Below are positions 14,901-29,520 of a DNA stretch of 64,000 nt, piece by piece. The stretch's first letter is position 1, and every line of letters begins with the position of its first letter. The stretch comes from Botryotinia globosa. Its lineage: Eukaryota > Ascomycota > Leotiomycetes > Helotiales > Sclerotiniaceae. The notes below the pieces were generated by a model. It was not told the origin of the DNA, made no database searches, and worked only from the letters and a program-made list of their open reading frames with translations. The stretch covers positions 2,232,001-2,296,000 of the forward strand of contig RCSZ01000003.1 of the NCBI GenBank assembly GCA_014898425.1, in the 5' to 3' direction. The position numbers and the translations under genes were made by a program.

Positions 14901-17900
14901 TGGTTTTCTATTTATAGCTTTTTACAATTTGTAACTTATTGAAAGTAATGATAATATCAAGTTTGATATAGATTTTAGTATAATATAAAGTATTAAGGGT
15001 TTTTTTAATTAATAATAAAAAGTATTAGTTTTTAATAATAATATTATTTAGACCCTAATAATCTTGATAGATTTGAACACCTTCTCCTGATTTAGTAGTT
15101 AGAAGGAATAAAGCGATTAATCAAAAATGAGATTTCTAAATAAATCCTTTATTTAGATTATTATTAAGTTATTTATAAATAACTTGAAATTTAATTAGAG
15201 ATATTAAACAACTCTTGTTATATAATAATTTCTTATCTAATATAACCTTAATCTTGTAATCCTATAAGTATTATAATAAAAGTTCATTAATAAAAAAGGA
15301 TAGGAATTTTAGATATAGGTTACAAAACTAGAGAGACAGTTTATCTTGAATTTCTAATATAAAAAGGATAAATTGATTTGTTTTTTTTATAAACTTATTA
15401 ATATCATTATTCACTAAATCTTGATATAATTGAATAGAATCCTTGATTATTATATAATATAAATCACAAGCTTTATTTAATTCATTCCAAAACATTTTTG
15501 TAATATAAATATTATTGTTCTTATAAAATTGTATAAAACTATTAACTATAAAAAACTTTATATTTTATATTTCAAAACAAATGCTTTGTATAATATTGAA
15601 CAATTTACTTGAAAAATTTAATAATAATAATAATAATGAAAATAAAGTATTCTGATTCTATAATAATCTTTTATACTTTCTAGAATTAGTAATAAATCGA
15701 ATTAAGACTGATTTCAAAAATAAATAATTAAGGATTATTCTAGCTTAGATATCCACTTTATTATTAATATAATAAATATAATAGGGGTTTTTATTTTCAT
15801 TGTTTTTAAAATTAATAATATCAGGGTTTTTTTGAATATCTAAAGCTTTAATAGGTTTGAGAATTACTAATTAATCTTAAAATAATAAGGATTTAATTTC
15901 GAAGCTTTTGTTAATAATATTTTCTATAAAAATTAATCTCGAAATAAGCTTTTATAGAGATGATTTGAAATTGATTATAACTTTGCTATTTTTTAATAAA
16001 ATTATCTTATAGTTATTAGATATATCAAAAATAATAATTGCTATAATATTAATAGAATAATAATATTTCGAGTAATATATGGATATAAACTTGAGTATTA
16101 TTACTAACTAATCGATAATAGGGTTATAGTATTAAAGTTAAAGGAAATCAAAGATTAGTGGATTTATAATTAATAAAATAATAATATAAAACAAATCGAT
16201 TTTTCAATGATTATTGATTTGTATATCCAGGAGTATATATTAAGAGAGAATATCAAAAAACTTTTTATTAATTAAAAGTAGGTAATAGATATAGAAAAGA
16301 GATTATATAGATATTTAGAGTTTAGAAATGATTTCTTTATTGATAAAGCTATAGTTCACAACTTTACTATTTATAAGACTAATAAATGGAATAATTATAT
16401 TAAATACAAGAAAAATTTTTATTGAGATTTTAAAAGATTTGTTATTTATTATTCTAAAATACAAAGGATCCCTAAATATAACTGATCTTTTAATCTATAA
16501 AGATAAATTTCTTATAGAAAATCTTAATTCACAATTATAAATTGAGATTAATCTTTTAATATATTGGATTAAGGAATAAAGCTTTTATTTTTTTTTAAAT
16601 AAATGAATCCCTCAATATATTCTCTCAGATCAAGCTTTTGAATAAAATTAAAAGGGATTGATAAGATATAGTGTAATAATATAATTGAGAAATAATTAAT
16701 AAACAAAAAACAATTGATGAGCGAAAATAAGTTTTGATATAAAAAGTTGACAATATTGTGATAGAATCTAGAGTTTTGATATTAATTAACTATAAGGGAG
16801 TAATTAATATGAAAATTGTATCCCATATTAGCATTAATATTATACTTTGCATTATTAATTTGTTTCTTATTACAATTATCTTTAATATAACCTGATTTCT
16901 TACAATAAAAACAAAAACCAAGATCAAGATATTGCTCTTAAGTATAACAAAATGGGAGATACTGATCTTATTGAACAATATCCAATTATATAGAATCATT
17001 AGATAGCTCTAATACAGGGAGAACTATAATTGAAACTAACTTTCTATTGTAATACCTCAATTAATTATAATTGAAATTAATACTCTAACTCTTTTATTGA
17101 TTATCAAAATGAATTTTCTCTTTTAAATCATTATAAACATTTTGCCATCAGATTATCTATATATTAATATCAATAATAAAAGGTTTATTAGAGTAATTGA
17201 TTAAAATATTAATCAACTTTTATAAAACCTTAAGCTTGAAATCAGCGATTTATTATTCAATGGTTTTCCTATATCTAATAACAAGTTGCTTAAACTCAGT
17301 AATAAAATTACTAAATAAAGTTTTTCTTATCTTATATTTGTTGTAATCTATAAAGACTTTTTGTAAAAGATTAAGAGTTTAATATTATTTATTCAACTCA
17401 TTTCAAATATTTACTACAATATACTATTTAAAAGGTTAAAGATTAGAATTGTATAGATTATTTATAATTGTATCGAAATATATTTAATTATTTATATAAA
17501 TTGAATTAGAAAATAAACTAATAAAGAATATAATCTATTAGAATTCTAATTTGTTTTTATAATCTATAATTAAATAATAATTAATTATATTATAAAATAC
17601 TATATACTAATTCTAACATTTTATAATATTTTGTTTATTATTATTGAATTTCTCAAGGGAAATAAAATATCTTTAATAAAACAAAACTTCTAGATTATTA
17701 CAAACAATAATCTTTAGTATTTCAATTATATTTTGCAATTCGACAATCCATAATTGAGTTTTATTGATTTGGATATATATTATAACAACTTATTTTTGTA
17801 ATAAAATTGTAATTGTTTCAATTGAAATAAATACAGTTTGAACAGTTGCAAAATATATAATGTTTGGATTATAAAACAAATCTATAAATAAGGAAATATT

Positions 17901-18233
17901 AATTTCAATGAAATTGATAATATAATTCAAGAAAAGGAATTATGAGAGTAGATTAGATATAACTATTTGATTAACCATCTCTAGAATACTTTCGTAACTA
18001 CAAAATATTCTTGTAGAGTTTTCAATAATAAATCAATATAAATATATTTTAATATAATCAAATAACTTTGTTAAAAAATAGTAAAGTTATCTATAATAAA
18101 TCAATAATAGATTCAATCAATATAGTTGAATTATAATTTCGATAAAATCAAAATGATCAAAATAATCGAAGTATAATTTGAATAAATATTTTTAAAATAA
18201 AGTTATAATAGTTTCTAAATAGATGGTATAAAT

Positions 18234-18383
18234 TGTTAAGGTATAAATAAAGATTTATATTATATTATAAGGATTTTAAATGCTATAAAAGATTGAGGCC
18301 TTATTATAGGAAGTAGGGTATACTAAGGGTACGCTAAGGGTTTGTACCTGAGGCACGAAGGCAACGTAGTTGGCGCCGTGACA
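18234..18383 (-). repeat. LTR (150 bp) of the nested Gypsy element, better-preserved copy
   Basis: It ends GGCGCCGTGACA and is followed by AATAA, the duplicated target. Its terminal 40 bp keep normal GC content, unlike the partner at 11807. In the minus-sense element this is the upstream (5') LTR. Confidence 0.92.
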
Positions 18384-21300
18384 AATAAATAATTAATAAA
18401 TAATTAATAAATAATTAATAATTAATTAAATATAAAGAAAAACCTATTAATACAAAATCTAATTCAAAAACTAAAATAAACTTATTTTTTATAAATTTCA
18501 ATATTAAAAATAATATAAATAATTTTTTTTTTATAAATTCTAAATCTATTAATAACTAAGAAATATTTAATTAATTATTATTTAATATAATATTATATAT
18601 GATAATTAGAAATTCTATTGAAATTGTTTTATTTATAGAAAATATAATAGATATATTTTATGTAAGTTATATGAGTAAAGAATTCTTTAGTATATATATT
18701 GATATAGTATATATAGGGAAATCTATAATTGAAATTAGATAATATTATATATAGAAGTGGATTTGTTTAGTTAAATATAATTTATTAATAGTAGGGGTTG
18801 CAAATGTATATTTCAGGAAGAAAATTATAATATTAATAAAATCATTTCGAATTATTGTATTATTTGGAGATATTGATTTTTATATTGTGAATATTGATAT
18901 TTTATTTTTATTAAGTTTTGAAGATATGGATTGTTTTAAAATATTTTATAATAATATTATTAATCAATTTATTATTTTAAAAGGTAAATACTTTATTATT
19001 AGAAGATATGGGTATATGTTTTTAATATGAAAAATGAATATAAATCAATTTATTTAAAAATCGATTTATCAAAACAATTATTATTTAATAATTATAGAGT
19101 TATAATGTTTATATTAATAATTCGATTATTTATTAGTACAATGTTTTTATAATGTATTGTAATAAATAGATTATAATAAAAATAATAATGTTATTAAATA
19201 TCTCACTAAGTATTATAAGTATTGTTAAATTTATAGCAAATTATTAGAATATTTTAGATTTATTTTATTAAAGAATATTAAATTTAATTATATTATTTAT
19301 ATTGATATTATGTATATTGTAAACAATCTGATTTTATATATTATTAATAAAGTAATATATTATTAAGTAGTTCGATTTTTTGAAAATATCTTTATTAAAT
19401 ATATATTTAATAATTTTAGAGAATATTGAATTGATATATATATTGGACTGTTAGATTATATTATTTATAATATTAGAAAGAATTTTGTAAATAAGAAATT
19501 CATTCAAAATGCGAAATCTATATTAATTATTATCAAGAGTATATTTATTAAAGTATACAATTTTATAGGTATTATTAAAAGATATTATTATTTATTATAT
19601 TATATATATGAGATTTTAACAAAGAAATTTAAAAACAACAATCTGACTAAAATAATGATTTTTTAAATGATAGTGAAGGCTGTAAATGATATAATAGGAT
19701 TAAATAGATTTATTTTTATATTATTAGTTTATAGAATATATTTCAGATTAAGTGATATTAATTTATTAATTATAATAATTATTCAATGTGTGAAAGCTAT
19801 AAAAAAAGCTATAATAAAAGTATATTATATTCGAGCTAAGAGATAAATTATAGAGGTATTGAAATTAAAAAATGGATTGTTTACAATATTTGTTTTTATT
19901 TTGTTATTGAATTTAGAAGTTTTAATATAAAAAAAAAGAAAAAATAATAATATATCAGACAAATAGATTAAATTGTATGCTTTAATTAAAATAAACGGGG
20001 AGATATATGAAATAAAATTTTCTAATAAACCAATTAAATTTCAATCTATATCTATATAACCCTTTTATATAGAATCTAAAGGAATAGAATCGAAAGATAA
20101 TTATATAAATAATAATAATAATAATATTATAATTATTAATACATTATATATAGAAATACTACAATTCTAAATATTATTATTAGTAATACAACTAGATATA
20201 CAATTATATTATTATATAAGAAACAACTTAATCAGAATAATCAATATAATAGATATTAATAAAGAATACATCGCGAAATTATTACAATTGATTATATTCT
20301 TATAAAATGATATATTTATAAGATATATAGAATTATAATATAAAGAAGTTAATGAATTTATAAAAAGTAGAATCTTCAAGATTGTTTTAAAAGATAATAT
20401 TCTATTTGAAATAAGATTTTTTAAATTATATTTTATTAATGAAATAAAAGAAAAGGGTATTGATAGGGTATATATAAAATTACAATTAATAATTTAGATA
20501 TATTAAGATAAAAATAAAACTATTATTTTAATATAATCATTTATTATTCAATATATCAATTAATATATTATTCTTATATTTATTATTATTCTATAAATAT
20601 CGAATAAGTATATTCAAATTTATTTATAGAATATTATATAAGTATATATTCAATCGATTACAATTTTAAATAAATTTATTTATATAGAAGTATTGAAAAA
20701 GATTAGATTTAAAGATAAATATGTTTTGTATATTATAAAATCCTTATATGATATCTCTAAAATAAGAAATTATTAATTTAGAATCTATTACAATTATTAT
20801 AGGGATAAATTGAATATAATATAATCTATATATAACTTTTACTTATTCTATTCAATTAATGATATTAATATTATAAAGTTTTAAATCGATAATATTTTTA
20901 TAATTATAGATAAGAGATTTATATATTTAAAATAAAAGTAATTGGGTAAAATCAATTTTATAATTAAAAATAGGGAGTAATTTATAAAAAATTATTCACT
21001 CAGATTTAATAATTGTTTAATTATTTTCAAAAATGATAAGATTTATTTCAATCAAAAGAAACAATATAATAATATCAGAATAATTATAATTAAAAATATC
21101 GATATATATAAAACAAAAGAAAAAGTTTAGAAAAATATTATTTCAAAGAATCAATATATTATTTAATAAATAAAGAGAGTATATATTATAATTATATATT
21201 AATTAAAAATATTTTACTATTTTTCTATTATTATTTAAATAATAGATTTAAAGAAAGAAAATATAAATAAGCTTAATAAAATTATTAAATAATAAATGAA

Positions 21301-21954
21301 CAATTTGAAAAGAGGATTTATATTTGTATTTTTAGATATAGATTTTATTAAATTAATTGTTTTTATTAATATATTATTTATTAATAATATTGATTTATTA
21401 TTACAAATTAATTATATAATTTATTTAATAAATAAATATAATAATATTAATATTATATATTAGATATTAGTTAAATATAAAAGAATTATTAAAAGTATAT
21501 TAGCTTTTAAATTATATACATTAGTTTTAGATTTTAATATTAGAGTTGTTATTAAAGGTATTATTAATATTATTTTTAAGTTTAAAAAGTTAATATTATT
21601 TATATTTTATATAAATTCAAAATTATTATATAATCTATTAACTAAATTTGATATAAGTATAGAAAAGCGGTTTTTAATTAATATTATAATTTTAAAATAA
21701 TACTATAAGAATAAAAAGATTATAGAAATTAAATAAATTAATGAAAAATCAAACCTTATAAATACTATAACCAAAAATAATATATATTAAATATTAAAAG
21801 ATTTAATTAATATTAATAAAATAATTATTAAAATAATATATTAAATAGAAAAGAAATAATAATATAGGAATTAAATAGGATTAAAAGAATATTATATTTA
21901 AAATAAATTATAAACTAGAATATATAATTACATTTATTTTTAAAGAATTATTAA

Positions 21955-22124
21955 TATCAGAATATCGATTATATAATCAAGGAGAGTATTATATTAACTA
22001 ATATCATATTAATATTTTCCTATATATTTAATACCTAACTTTCTATAGATAATAATAATCAAAAACGAATACAATTATATAGGACTAAGTACTTACACTT
22101 ATATCAATCAAGTTGATATCAACA
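21955..22124 (+). repeat. 3' LTR (170 bp) of Copia copy A
   Basis: It aligns over its full 170 bp with the LTRs of copy B (23949-24118 and 29521-29690). It ends GATATCAACA and joins directly to the truncated WD40 coding sequence at 22125. Confidence 0.9.
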
Positions 22125-23834
22125 ATAACCAAGTTGGAATGAACACTTCATACCTCCCGTTTCGAGATCCCATATTCGTATCGAGCGCATTCCAGCGGAT
22201 GCAAGAAATATATCTTTGGTTCCGAACGCAAGGACCTTCACTTTCTCGCCGTGATCGAAGGTACATTTAACTTGAGTTGTCGCACTGTCATAGACTATTA
22301 TTTGGCCGCCCGATAACCCAACAGCAAATGTATGTTCTCCATGTATAAGTGTAATGGCTTGTAGACCCTGCCCCCTGTAGTCGATTTGGGCCAAGCAGTC
22401 ATCCCATGTCCCCCTAGACAGCCCTACTACTTTAAAGCTGTTCTTCAGTTGATTTTGTTTTGTAGCAACGATTGATTGCGAAGGGCACATTGCTGGAATT
22501 TGGCTGTGGATTGATGAAGGCGATGCTAGAAGGACGTTTCGAAATTTTGTGCCGATACGAATAAGATCTGTGATCCAGGAATCCACCTCGCGCAGTTTCT
22601 CACCGATAGGAGGGAAATGCATCTCACGACGATCGAGGTAAGCTTTCATGTTCTTGGCAGCATGGCTTATATCATTGACGTTCCCTATCCTTGCAACAGT
22701 CTCAATCCACCATAAAACATTCGTATCAAGAAATTTGTGGAGCTTTTGAAAAAGCTCAGCACACGAAGATAAAGATTGATATAGGTGCTCAGAGAAGAAA
22801 GTATAAGCGTAGTCAAGTAACATGGCTTCGTGACTTGCCGAAGTAGTTGATATCTCAAATCTTTTCACTCGAAAAGCCCGTAAATAGCCCTTACTTAAAA
22901 CATCAAGGAACAGAGCAGCAAGACGGTAGTGTCCTTCTCTTCTGTCTACAAAGAAATTGGAACAGAGGTCTTCTTGGAGAAGGCAATCTTTGGCGCTTTG
23001 ATGAATTAGGTGTATCCGTGATTGTTCATCGACGAACACAAGCTGGCCGCAGATAGAACTTATGTCTCTTCGTAAGCCGTTGACTGTGCTTTTCGAATCT
23101 AGCTTTAAAGCGCATTGCATTTCGGTAACACTCAGTGGCCGATAGAAGCAAACAATCCACATGAAGATAACCTTGGCTTCTGGCCCCTCTCCGGTCTTTT
23201 GACAAATTTTCCAGAATTTTTGTATAGAATTGATCATGTCTGCTGGTATATCTGAAAGAACAGTCTCAATATCTTCTTCGGTATAGATTTCAGAGAGTTC
23301 TTGCATGACAAGTCGCACCCAAAGAAAATACCCGGAAGACATGGCTAAAATCCGCTCGGTCAACTCCTCCTGTTATGAGAGCGTGTCCAAAGGAAGTCTA
23401 TCCATATGAGCTTCCAAGAATAGTTTGATATCTCCCATCGTATCTGAGGCAAAAATTTCCTGGCTGATTAAACTTTTACCAAAGCCGAGAAATCCCTTAT
23501 CTAAAGTCTGGTTGTGACGGCTTGTAATGAAGATCCGAACCCGAGATCGGGGAGATTTGATGAGCTTAATTAACATAGGAAATAGAGCTTGGGAACGAGT
23601 ACACTCATCGAGCGCATCAATAACCCAATATTGGTGTACCTTCATCGCAATTTGAAGAATCCCGTTAACCATCGAAAGAAAAGAAGATGGTCATTCTATC
23701 AAAGAATTGAAGCCTTCTCTGTTACTCAATTTGTGGCTATATTTATCTGCGTTACATCAATCGAAATCACACGAAATCCACGCTTCGTGTTCTCTTGCCC
23801 ATTGGTTGCACCTAAGTTATCGATCTTATCGTAG
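22125..23834 (-). pseudogene. NACHT-WD40 (fungal NLR/STAND) gene remnant
   Basis: Minus-strand coding remnant of normal base composition between two Copia insertions. Readable order: a NACHT Walker B segment YWVIDALDEC (near 23630-23600), the rest of the NACHT with ITSRHN, a winged-helix-like region (PLSVTEMQCAL, near 23130), a long linker, and the start of a WD40 propeller ending in RSIRIWDLETGG (near 22170). An in-frame TAA at 23375-23373 interrupts LPLDTLS/QEELTERI in the same frame, a likely CAA-to-TAA change. The P-loop and N-terminal effector domain are absent and no frame is clear above 23680. The WD40 part is cut at 22124 by the copy A LTR. Family members are STAND NTPases acting in fungal non-self recognition; this one is dead. 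Confidence 0.88.
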
Positions 23835-23948
23835 CGCTGTCTTTAGAAGGTGGTTGGGATAACATTTCAAGGAAAAATGATATCGAAGTTCAATACATTA
23901 TTTGGATTTGAATTGATATTTAGCATGCTTAGCGGTGTCATGTATGTA

Positions 23949-24118
23949 TGTCGGGATATCGATCATGTGATCAAAGAGGGCACTATATTAACTAACGTTG
24001 CACTAACACTTCCCTATATATTTAGTATCTAGCTTTTTATAGTTAATAATAATTAAAAACAAATATAATTATATAGAATTAAGTACTTATATTTATATTA
24101 ATCAAATTGATATCAATA
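23949..24118 (+). repeat. 5' LTR (170 bp) of Copia copy B
   Basis: It starts TGTCGGGATATC, preceded by the target duplication ATGTA (23944-23948). It is the least RIP-mutated of the three LTRs at its left end: G/C positions here read A/T in the 29521 copy. Confidence 0.9.
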
Positions 24119-27100
24119 CTAATTAATAATATTACAAATTAAGGTTTTGGATTTTATTAAAAGTATTAAATATTTTTATATAATATTTAAAATTGATAGA
24201 AATTCTAAAAAGATTACAAAAAAGATATCATTATATCAAATATAATACATTATCTTTTTTTATAATACTAGAAAATGTATTTCAAATAATTGTATCAAAA
24301 AAATATATTCAAAAAGTTCAATCTTATTAAATATAATAAATCGATTTTATATCCATCATATATTCACCTTTATACTATACATTATACTAAATAAAAACAA
24401 AAACCTTTATTTACTCTCTACATCTATAAAAAACTTTTATACATATACAAATACACATACATCTACAACAACTCTCGAAATATTTTTATTTATATATATA
24501 ATTATATTAAAAAGCAATACTACTCTAACTATTAAGGATATTATTGATAAAAATATATACACAAAAAAAAAAGAAAAAATACAAAAAATAATTCAATTTA
24601 TTAAAAACAATATTAAACAATAAAAGAACTACTATTATTGATAATAAAGAATTCATCAAATATATCAAATTCAAATATAAATAATATAATTATAAAAATA
24701 TCAATAATAATAATCTAATAGAAATCTTTTATTATAATTTCAGAATATTTATAATTATATAATTTATAAAAATCTATTAGATTTATATATGAAAGTTATA
24801 TATAATATTATATATTCGAGGAGTATATTTATCAAAAATAGATATTAAAATATTTATAGTTTTATTTGAATAATCTTGTAAGATTATTATTAATAAATAA
24901 ACAAAAATACAAATTCAAAAAGTTTTGAAAGATATTAATATCAAGAAATCTAAATTCAAATCCAAAATTATTTGTAAATTTATTAAAAATGATTTCAAAT
25001 ATATAAATAAAGATAATGAAAGTAAATATAATAAAAATAAAGATACAAAAAACTCTAATGATAAAAATAATAATAATAATAAAGGTAATAAAAGTTATAA
25101 ATCCTAAAAAAATAAAATATTAATATTATATTTCAATATATAATCTTTTATTAATTTATTGAAATTTTATATCAATAATGAAAAATATAATAAAGATAAT
25201 AACAATTTCGATTTCAAACTTTCAATTTTTTATAAAATCTTATAATATATAAAAATACCTATAAATATATACTATAAAATATTTCCAATTATATTCAAAA
25301 AAAGTATATTTCAATTCTTTTATATTAATTACAATTTACTATTATTAATATTCAAAAAGCTTTATATCTATATACAAAACAATTTCAAAGGAAATGAATA
25401 TCAATAAAATATATTATTGAAATAAAATAATATTACTTTGAAATCGATTAAAAAAGAATATAAAAATAAGCTATTTAATAAATATTTTACAATTATAATC
25501 AAGCAATTATATATATTACAATATCAATTCGATTTTACTATACAATAGATATTCTATCTTTATAATAAGCTTATATTTATTTGTGAAAATATAAAAATAT
25601 ACAATCTAACTTATTTTAACCCCAAAAAAAGATATCTGATTTGATTAATTAATTACAACAATCTATTAGTATATAAAAGAAATCACATAAAGATAAAAAA
25701 AACACAATACTATTCATTAATAAAAAATTCTATAGTAATAATAATTATAATAATAATCAAAACAATTCCAGGGATTCTAGAAATAATAACAATTTTAAAA
25801 ACAATTTATATAACAAATAACAATATTTAGATTTTTCTAATCAATATAATCATTATTGAATATACAAAAAAAAAGATATTGATCAACAAAATATTCTAAA
25901 AAAGAATAAAACAAAAACAAATATAAATATAAAAAGAAAATCAAAAATAGTAATAACAATATATTTAATAAATATTACAATTAATAGATAATCGAATATA
26001 AGAAAGAAATCATTAATATAAAATCTGATTTAAAAACCAAAATAGATTTGTTTTTTGTAGATTTCGATATTAGAAATAATATAAATAAAACATTTTTTAT
26101 GAATTTCAAGTCTATCAATAATCAAAAAGTATTTAATCAATTATTATTCAATACAATATTACATATAATAACTAAAAATTCTATTGAAACTATTTTACCT
26201 ACAAAAAACATAATAAATATTTTTTATACAAATTATATAAATAAAGAATTTTTCGATATATATATTGATATAATATATATAGAAAAATCTATAATTAGGA
26301 TTAAATAATATTATATATAGAAATAGATCTATTCAATTAAATATAATCTATTAATAATAGAAATTATAAATATACATTTTAAAAAGGAAATTATAATATC
26401 AATAGAATTATTCCAAATCATTATATTATTCAAAAATATCGATTTTTATATTATAAATACTAATATTTTATTTCTATTAAATCTTAAAAATATAGATTAT
26501 TTTAAAGCATTTTATAATAATATCACTAATTAATTTATTATTTCAAAGAATAAATACTTTGTTATTAAAAGATATGAGTATATATTTTTAATATAGAAAA
26601 TAAATATAAATCAATTTATTCAAAAATTGATTTATCAAAACAATTATTATTTAACAATTATAAAACTATAATATCTATATTAACAATTCAATTATCTATC
26701 AATATAATATTTTTATAATATATTATAATAAGCAAACTATAATAAAAATAATAATATTATTAAATATCTTATTAAATATTACAAATACTATCAAATATAT
26801 AACAAATCATTAAAACATTTTAAATTCATTTTATCAAAAAATACTGAATTCAATTATATTATTTACATTGATATTATATATATTAAAAACAATCCAATTT
26901 TATATATTATTAATAAAGCAATATATTATTAAATAACTCGATTTCTTGAAAATATCTTTACTAAATATAAATTCAATAATCTTAGAGAATATTGAATTAA
27001 TATATATATTAAATTATTAAATTATATTATTTATAATACTAAAAAGAATTTTGTAAATAAAAAATTTATTTAAAATACAAAATCTATATCAATCACCACT

Positions 27101-29520
27101 AAAAATATATTTATTGAAATATATAGCTTTATAAATATTATTAAAAAATATCATTACTCACTATATCATATATATAAAATTTTAATAAAAAAATTTAAAA
27201 ATAACAATCTAATTAAAATAATAATTCTTCAAATAATAATAAAAGTTATAAACAACATAACAAAACTAAATAGATTTATTTCTATATTACTAATTTATAG
27301 AATATATTCCAAATTAAATAATATTAATCCACTAACCACAATAATTATTCAATATATAAAAACTATAAAGAAAACTATAACAGAAATATATTATATTCGA
27401 ATTAAAAAACAAATCACAAAAACATTAAAACTAAGGAATAAACTATCTATAACATCTATTCTTACTCTACCATTGAATTCAAAAGTTTTAATATAAAAAG
27501 AAAGAAAAGGTGATAATACATCAAGCAAATAAACTAAATCATACATTCTAATTGAAACAAACAAAAAGATATACAAAATAGAACTTTCCAATAGACTAAC
27601 TAAATTCTGATTTACATTTGTATAATCCTTTTATATAAAACCTAAAGAAACAAAATCGAAGAATGATTATACAAATAACAATAATAATAATATTATAATT
27701 GTTAATATATTGCATATAAAAACATTACAACCTTAAACACTATTACTAACAATACAATCAAATATATAACTATATTATTATATAAAAAACAATTTAACCA
27801 AAATAATCAATATAATAAATATTAATAAAAAATATATTATAAAACCATTATAATTGATTATATTCTTATAAGATAATATATCTATAAGATATATAGAATC
27901 GTAATATAAGAAAATTGATAAACTAATAGAGAATAGAATCTTCAAAATTATTTCAAAAAATAATATTCTATTCAAAATGAGATTTTTCAAATCACATTTT
28001 ATTAATAAAATAAAAAAAGAAAATATTAATAGAATATATATAAAATCACAATTAATAATTCAAATATATCAAGATAAAAATAAAACTATTGTTTTAATAT
28101 AGTTATTCATTATTTAATATATTAATTAATATATCATTTTTATATTTACTATTATTTTATAAGTATCAAATAAGTATATTCAAATCTATTTATAGGATAT
28201 TATATAAGTATATATTTAATCAATTATAATTTTAAATAGATCTATTTATATAGAAATATTAAAAGAAATCGAATTTAAAAATAGATATATTTTATATATT
28301 ATAAAATCTTTATATAATATTTTTGAAGTAGGAAATTATTAATTTGAAATTTATTATAATTATTATAAAAATAAATTGAATATAATACAATCTATATATA
28401 ACCTTTATCTATTTTATTCAATTGATAATATTAATATTATAAAACTTCAAATCAATAATATATTTATAATTGTAAATAAAAGATTTGTATATTTAAAATA
28501 AAAGTAATTGAATAAAGTCAATTTTATAATCAAAAATAGAAAACAGTTTATAAAAGATTATTTATTTAAATTTAATAATTATTTAATTATTTTTAAAGAT
28601 AATAAAATTTATTTTAATTAAAAGAAATAATATAATAATATTAAAATAATTATAACTGAGAATATTGATATATTCAAAACAAAAAGAAAAGTTTAAAAAA
28701 ATATTATTTTAAAGAATTAATATATTGCTCAATATATAAAGAAAGTATATATTATAATTATATATCAATTAAAGATATTTTATTATCTTTTTATTATTAT
28801 CCAAATAATAAATCCAAAGGAAGAAGATATAAATAAATTTAATAAAATTATTAAATAGTAAATAAACAATTTGAAAAAAGGATTTACATTTGTATCTCTA
28901 GATATAAATTTTATCAAATTAATTGTTTTTATTAATATATTATTTATTAATAATATTGATTTATTATTATAAATTAGCTATATGATTTATTTAATAAATA
29001 AATATAATAATATTAATATTATATATTAAATATTAATTAAATATAAGAGAATTATTAGAAATATATTAGCTTTTGAACTATATATATTGGTTTTAGACTT
29101 CGATATTGAAGTTATTATTAAAGATATTATCAATATTATTTTCAAATCTAAAAAACTAATATTATTTATATTTTATATAAATTCAAAATCATTATATAAT
29201 CTATTGATTAAATTTGATATAAATATAGAAAAACAGTTTCTAATTGATATTATAATTTTAAGATAATATTATAAAAATAAAAAGATTACAAAGATTAAAT
29301 AAATTAATAAAAAATTGAATCCTACAAATACTATAATCAAAAACAATATATATTAAATATTAAAAAACTTAATTAATATTAATAAAATAATTATTAAAAT
29401 AATACATTAAATAGAAAGAAAGTAATAATATAAAAACTAAATAAAGCTAAAAGAATATTATATCTAAAATAAATTATAAATTAAAATATATAATTGTATT
29501 TATTTTTAGAAAATTATTAA

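Larger units (their letters stand above)
11807..18383 (-). mobile_element. Ty3/Gypsy retrotransposon nested in Copia copy A, complete ends
   Basis: The element has two 150-bp LTRs (11807-11956 and 18234-18383) with TGT...ACA-type ends, flanked by a 5-bp target duplication AATAA. The coding direction is minus. A gag zinc knuckle C-x2-C-x4-Y-x4-C lies at 16913-16872, with the usual His replaced by Tyr (CAT to TAT type). The RT segment near 15080-14985 matches the Gypsy DYRGLNN block with Arg changed to stop. The active-site box is YLNN at 14772-14761 in place of YLDD. The two LTRs differ almost only by C-to-T/G-to-A, with the 11807 copy more mutated. It is dead but structurally complete. Confidence 0.9.
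10223..22124 (+). mobile_element. Copia-family element copy A, 5'-truncated and split by a nested Gypsy element
   Basis: The segments 10223-11806 and 18384-22124 are collinear with copy B (about 24470-29690) and differ from it mainly by C/T and G/A changes. Order: gag-like Lys/Asn-rich region (10687-10869), integrase-like region (about 19250-19950), RT and RNase H (about 20250-21700), then the 170-bp 3' LTR. The RT dyad reads IDN (20885-20893) where an intact relative has TDD. The match to B begins abruptly near 10223, so the 5' LTR and about 360 bp of leader are missing. The 3' LTR is inserted directly into a NACHT-WD40 gene. Multiple in-frame stops make it non-coding. Confidence 0.85.

Noticed and set aside
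11745..18425. Possible CRISPR-like or satellite array
   Set aside because: The repeats are contiguous 11-mers without spacers, split by a retrotransposon, in a eukaryotic genome.
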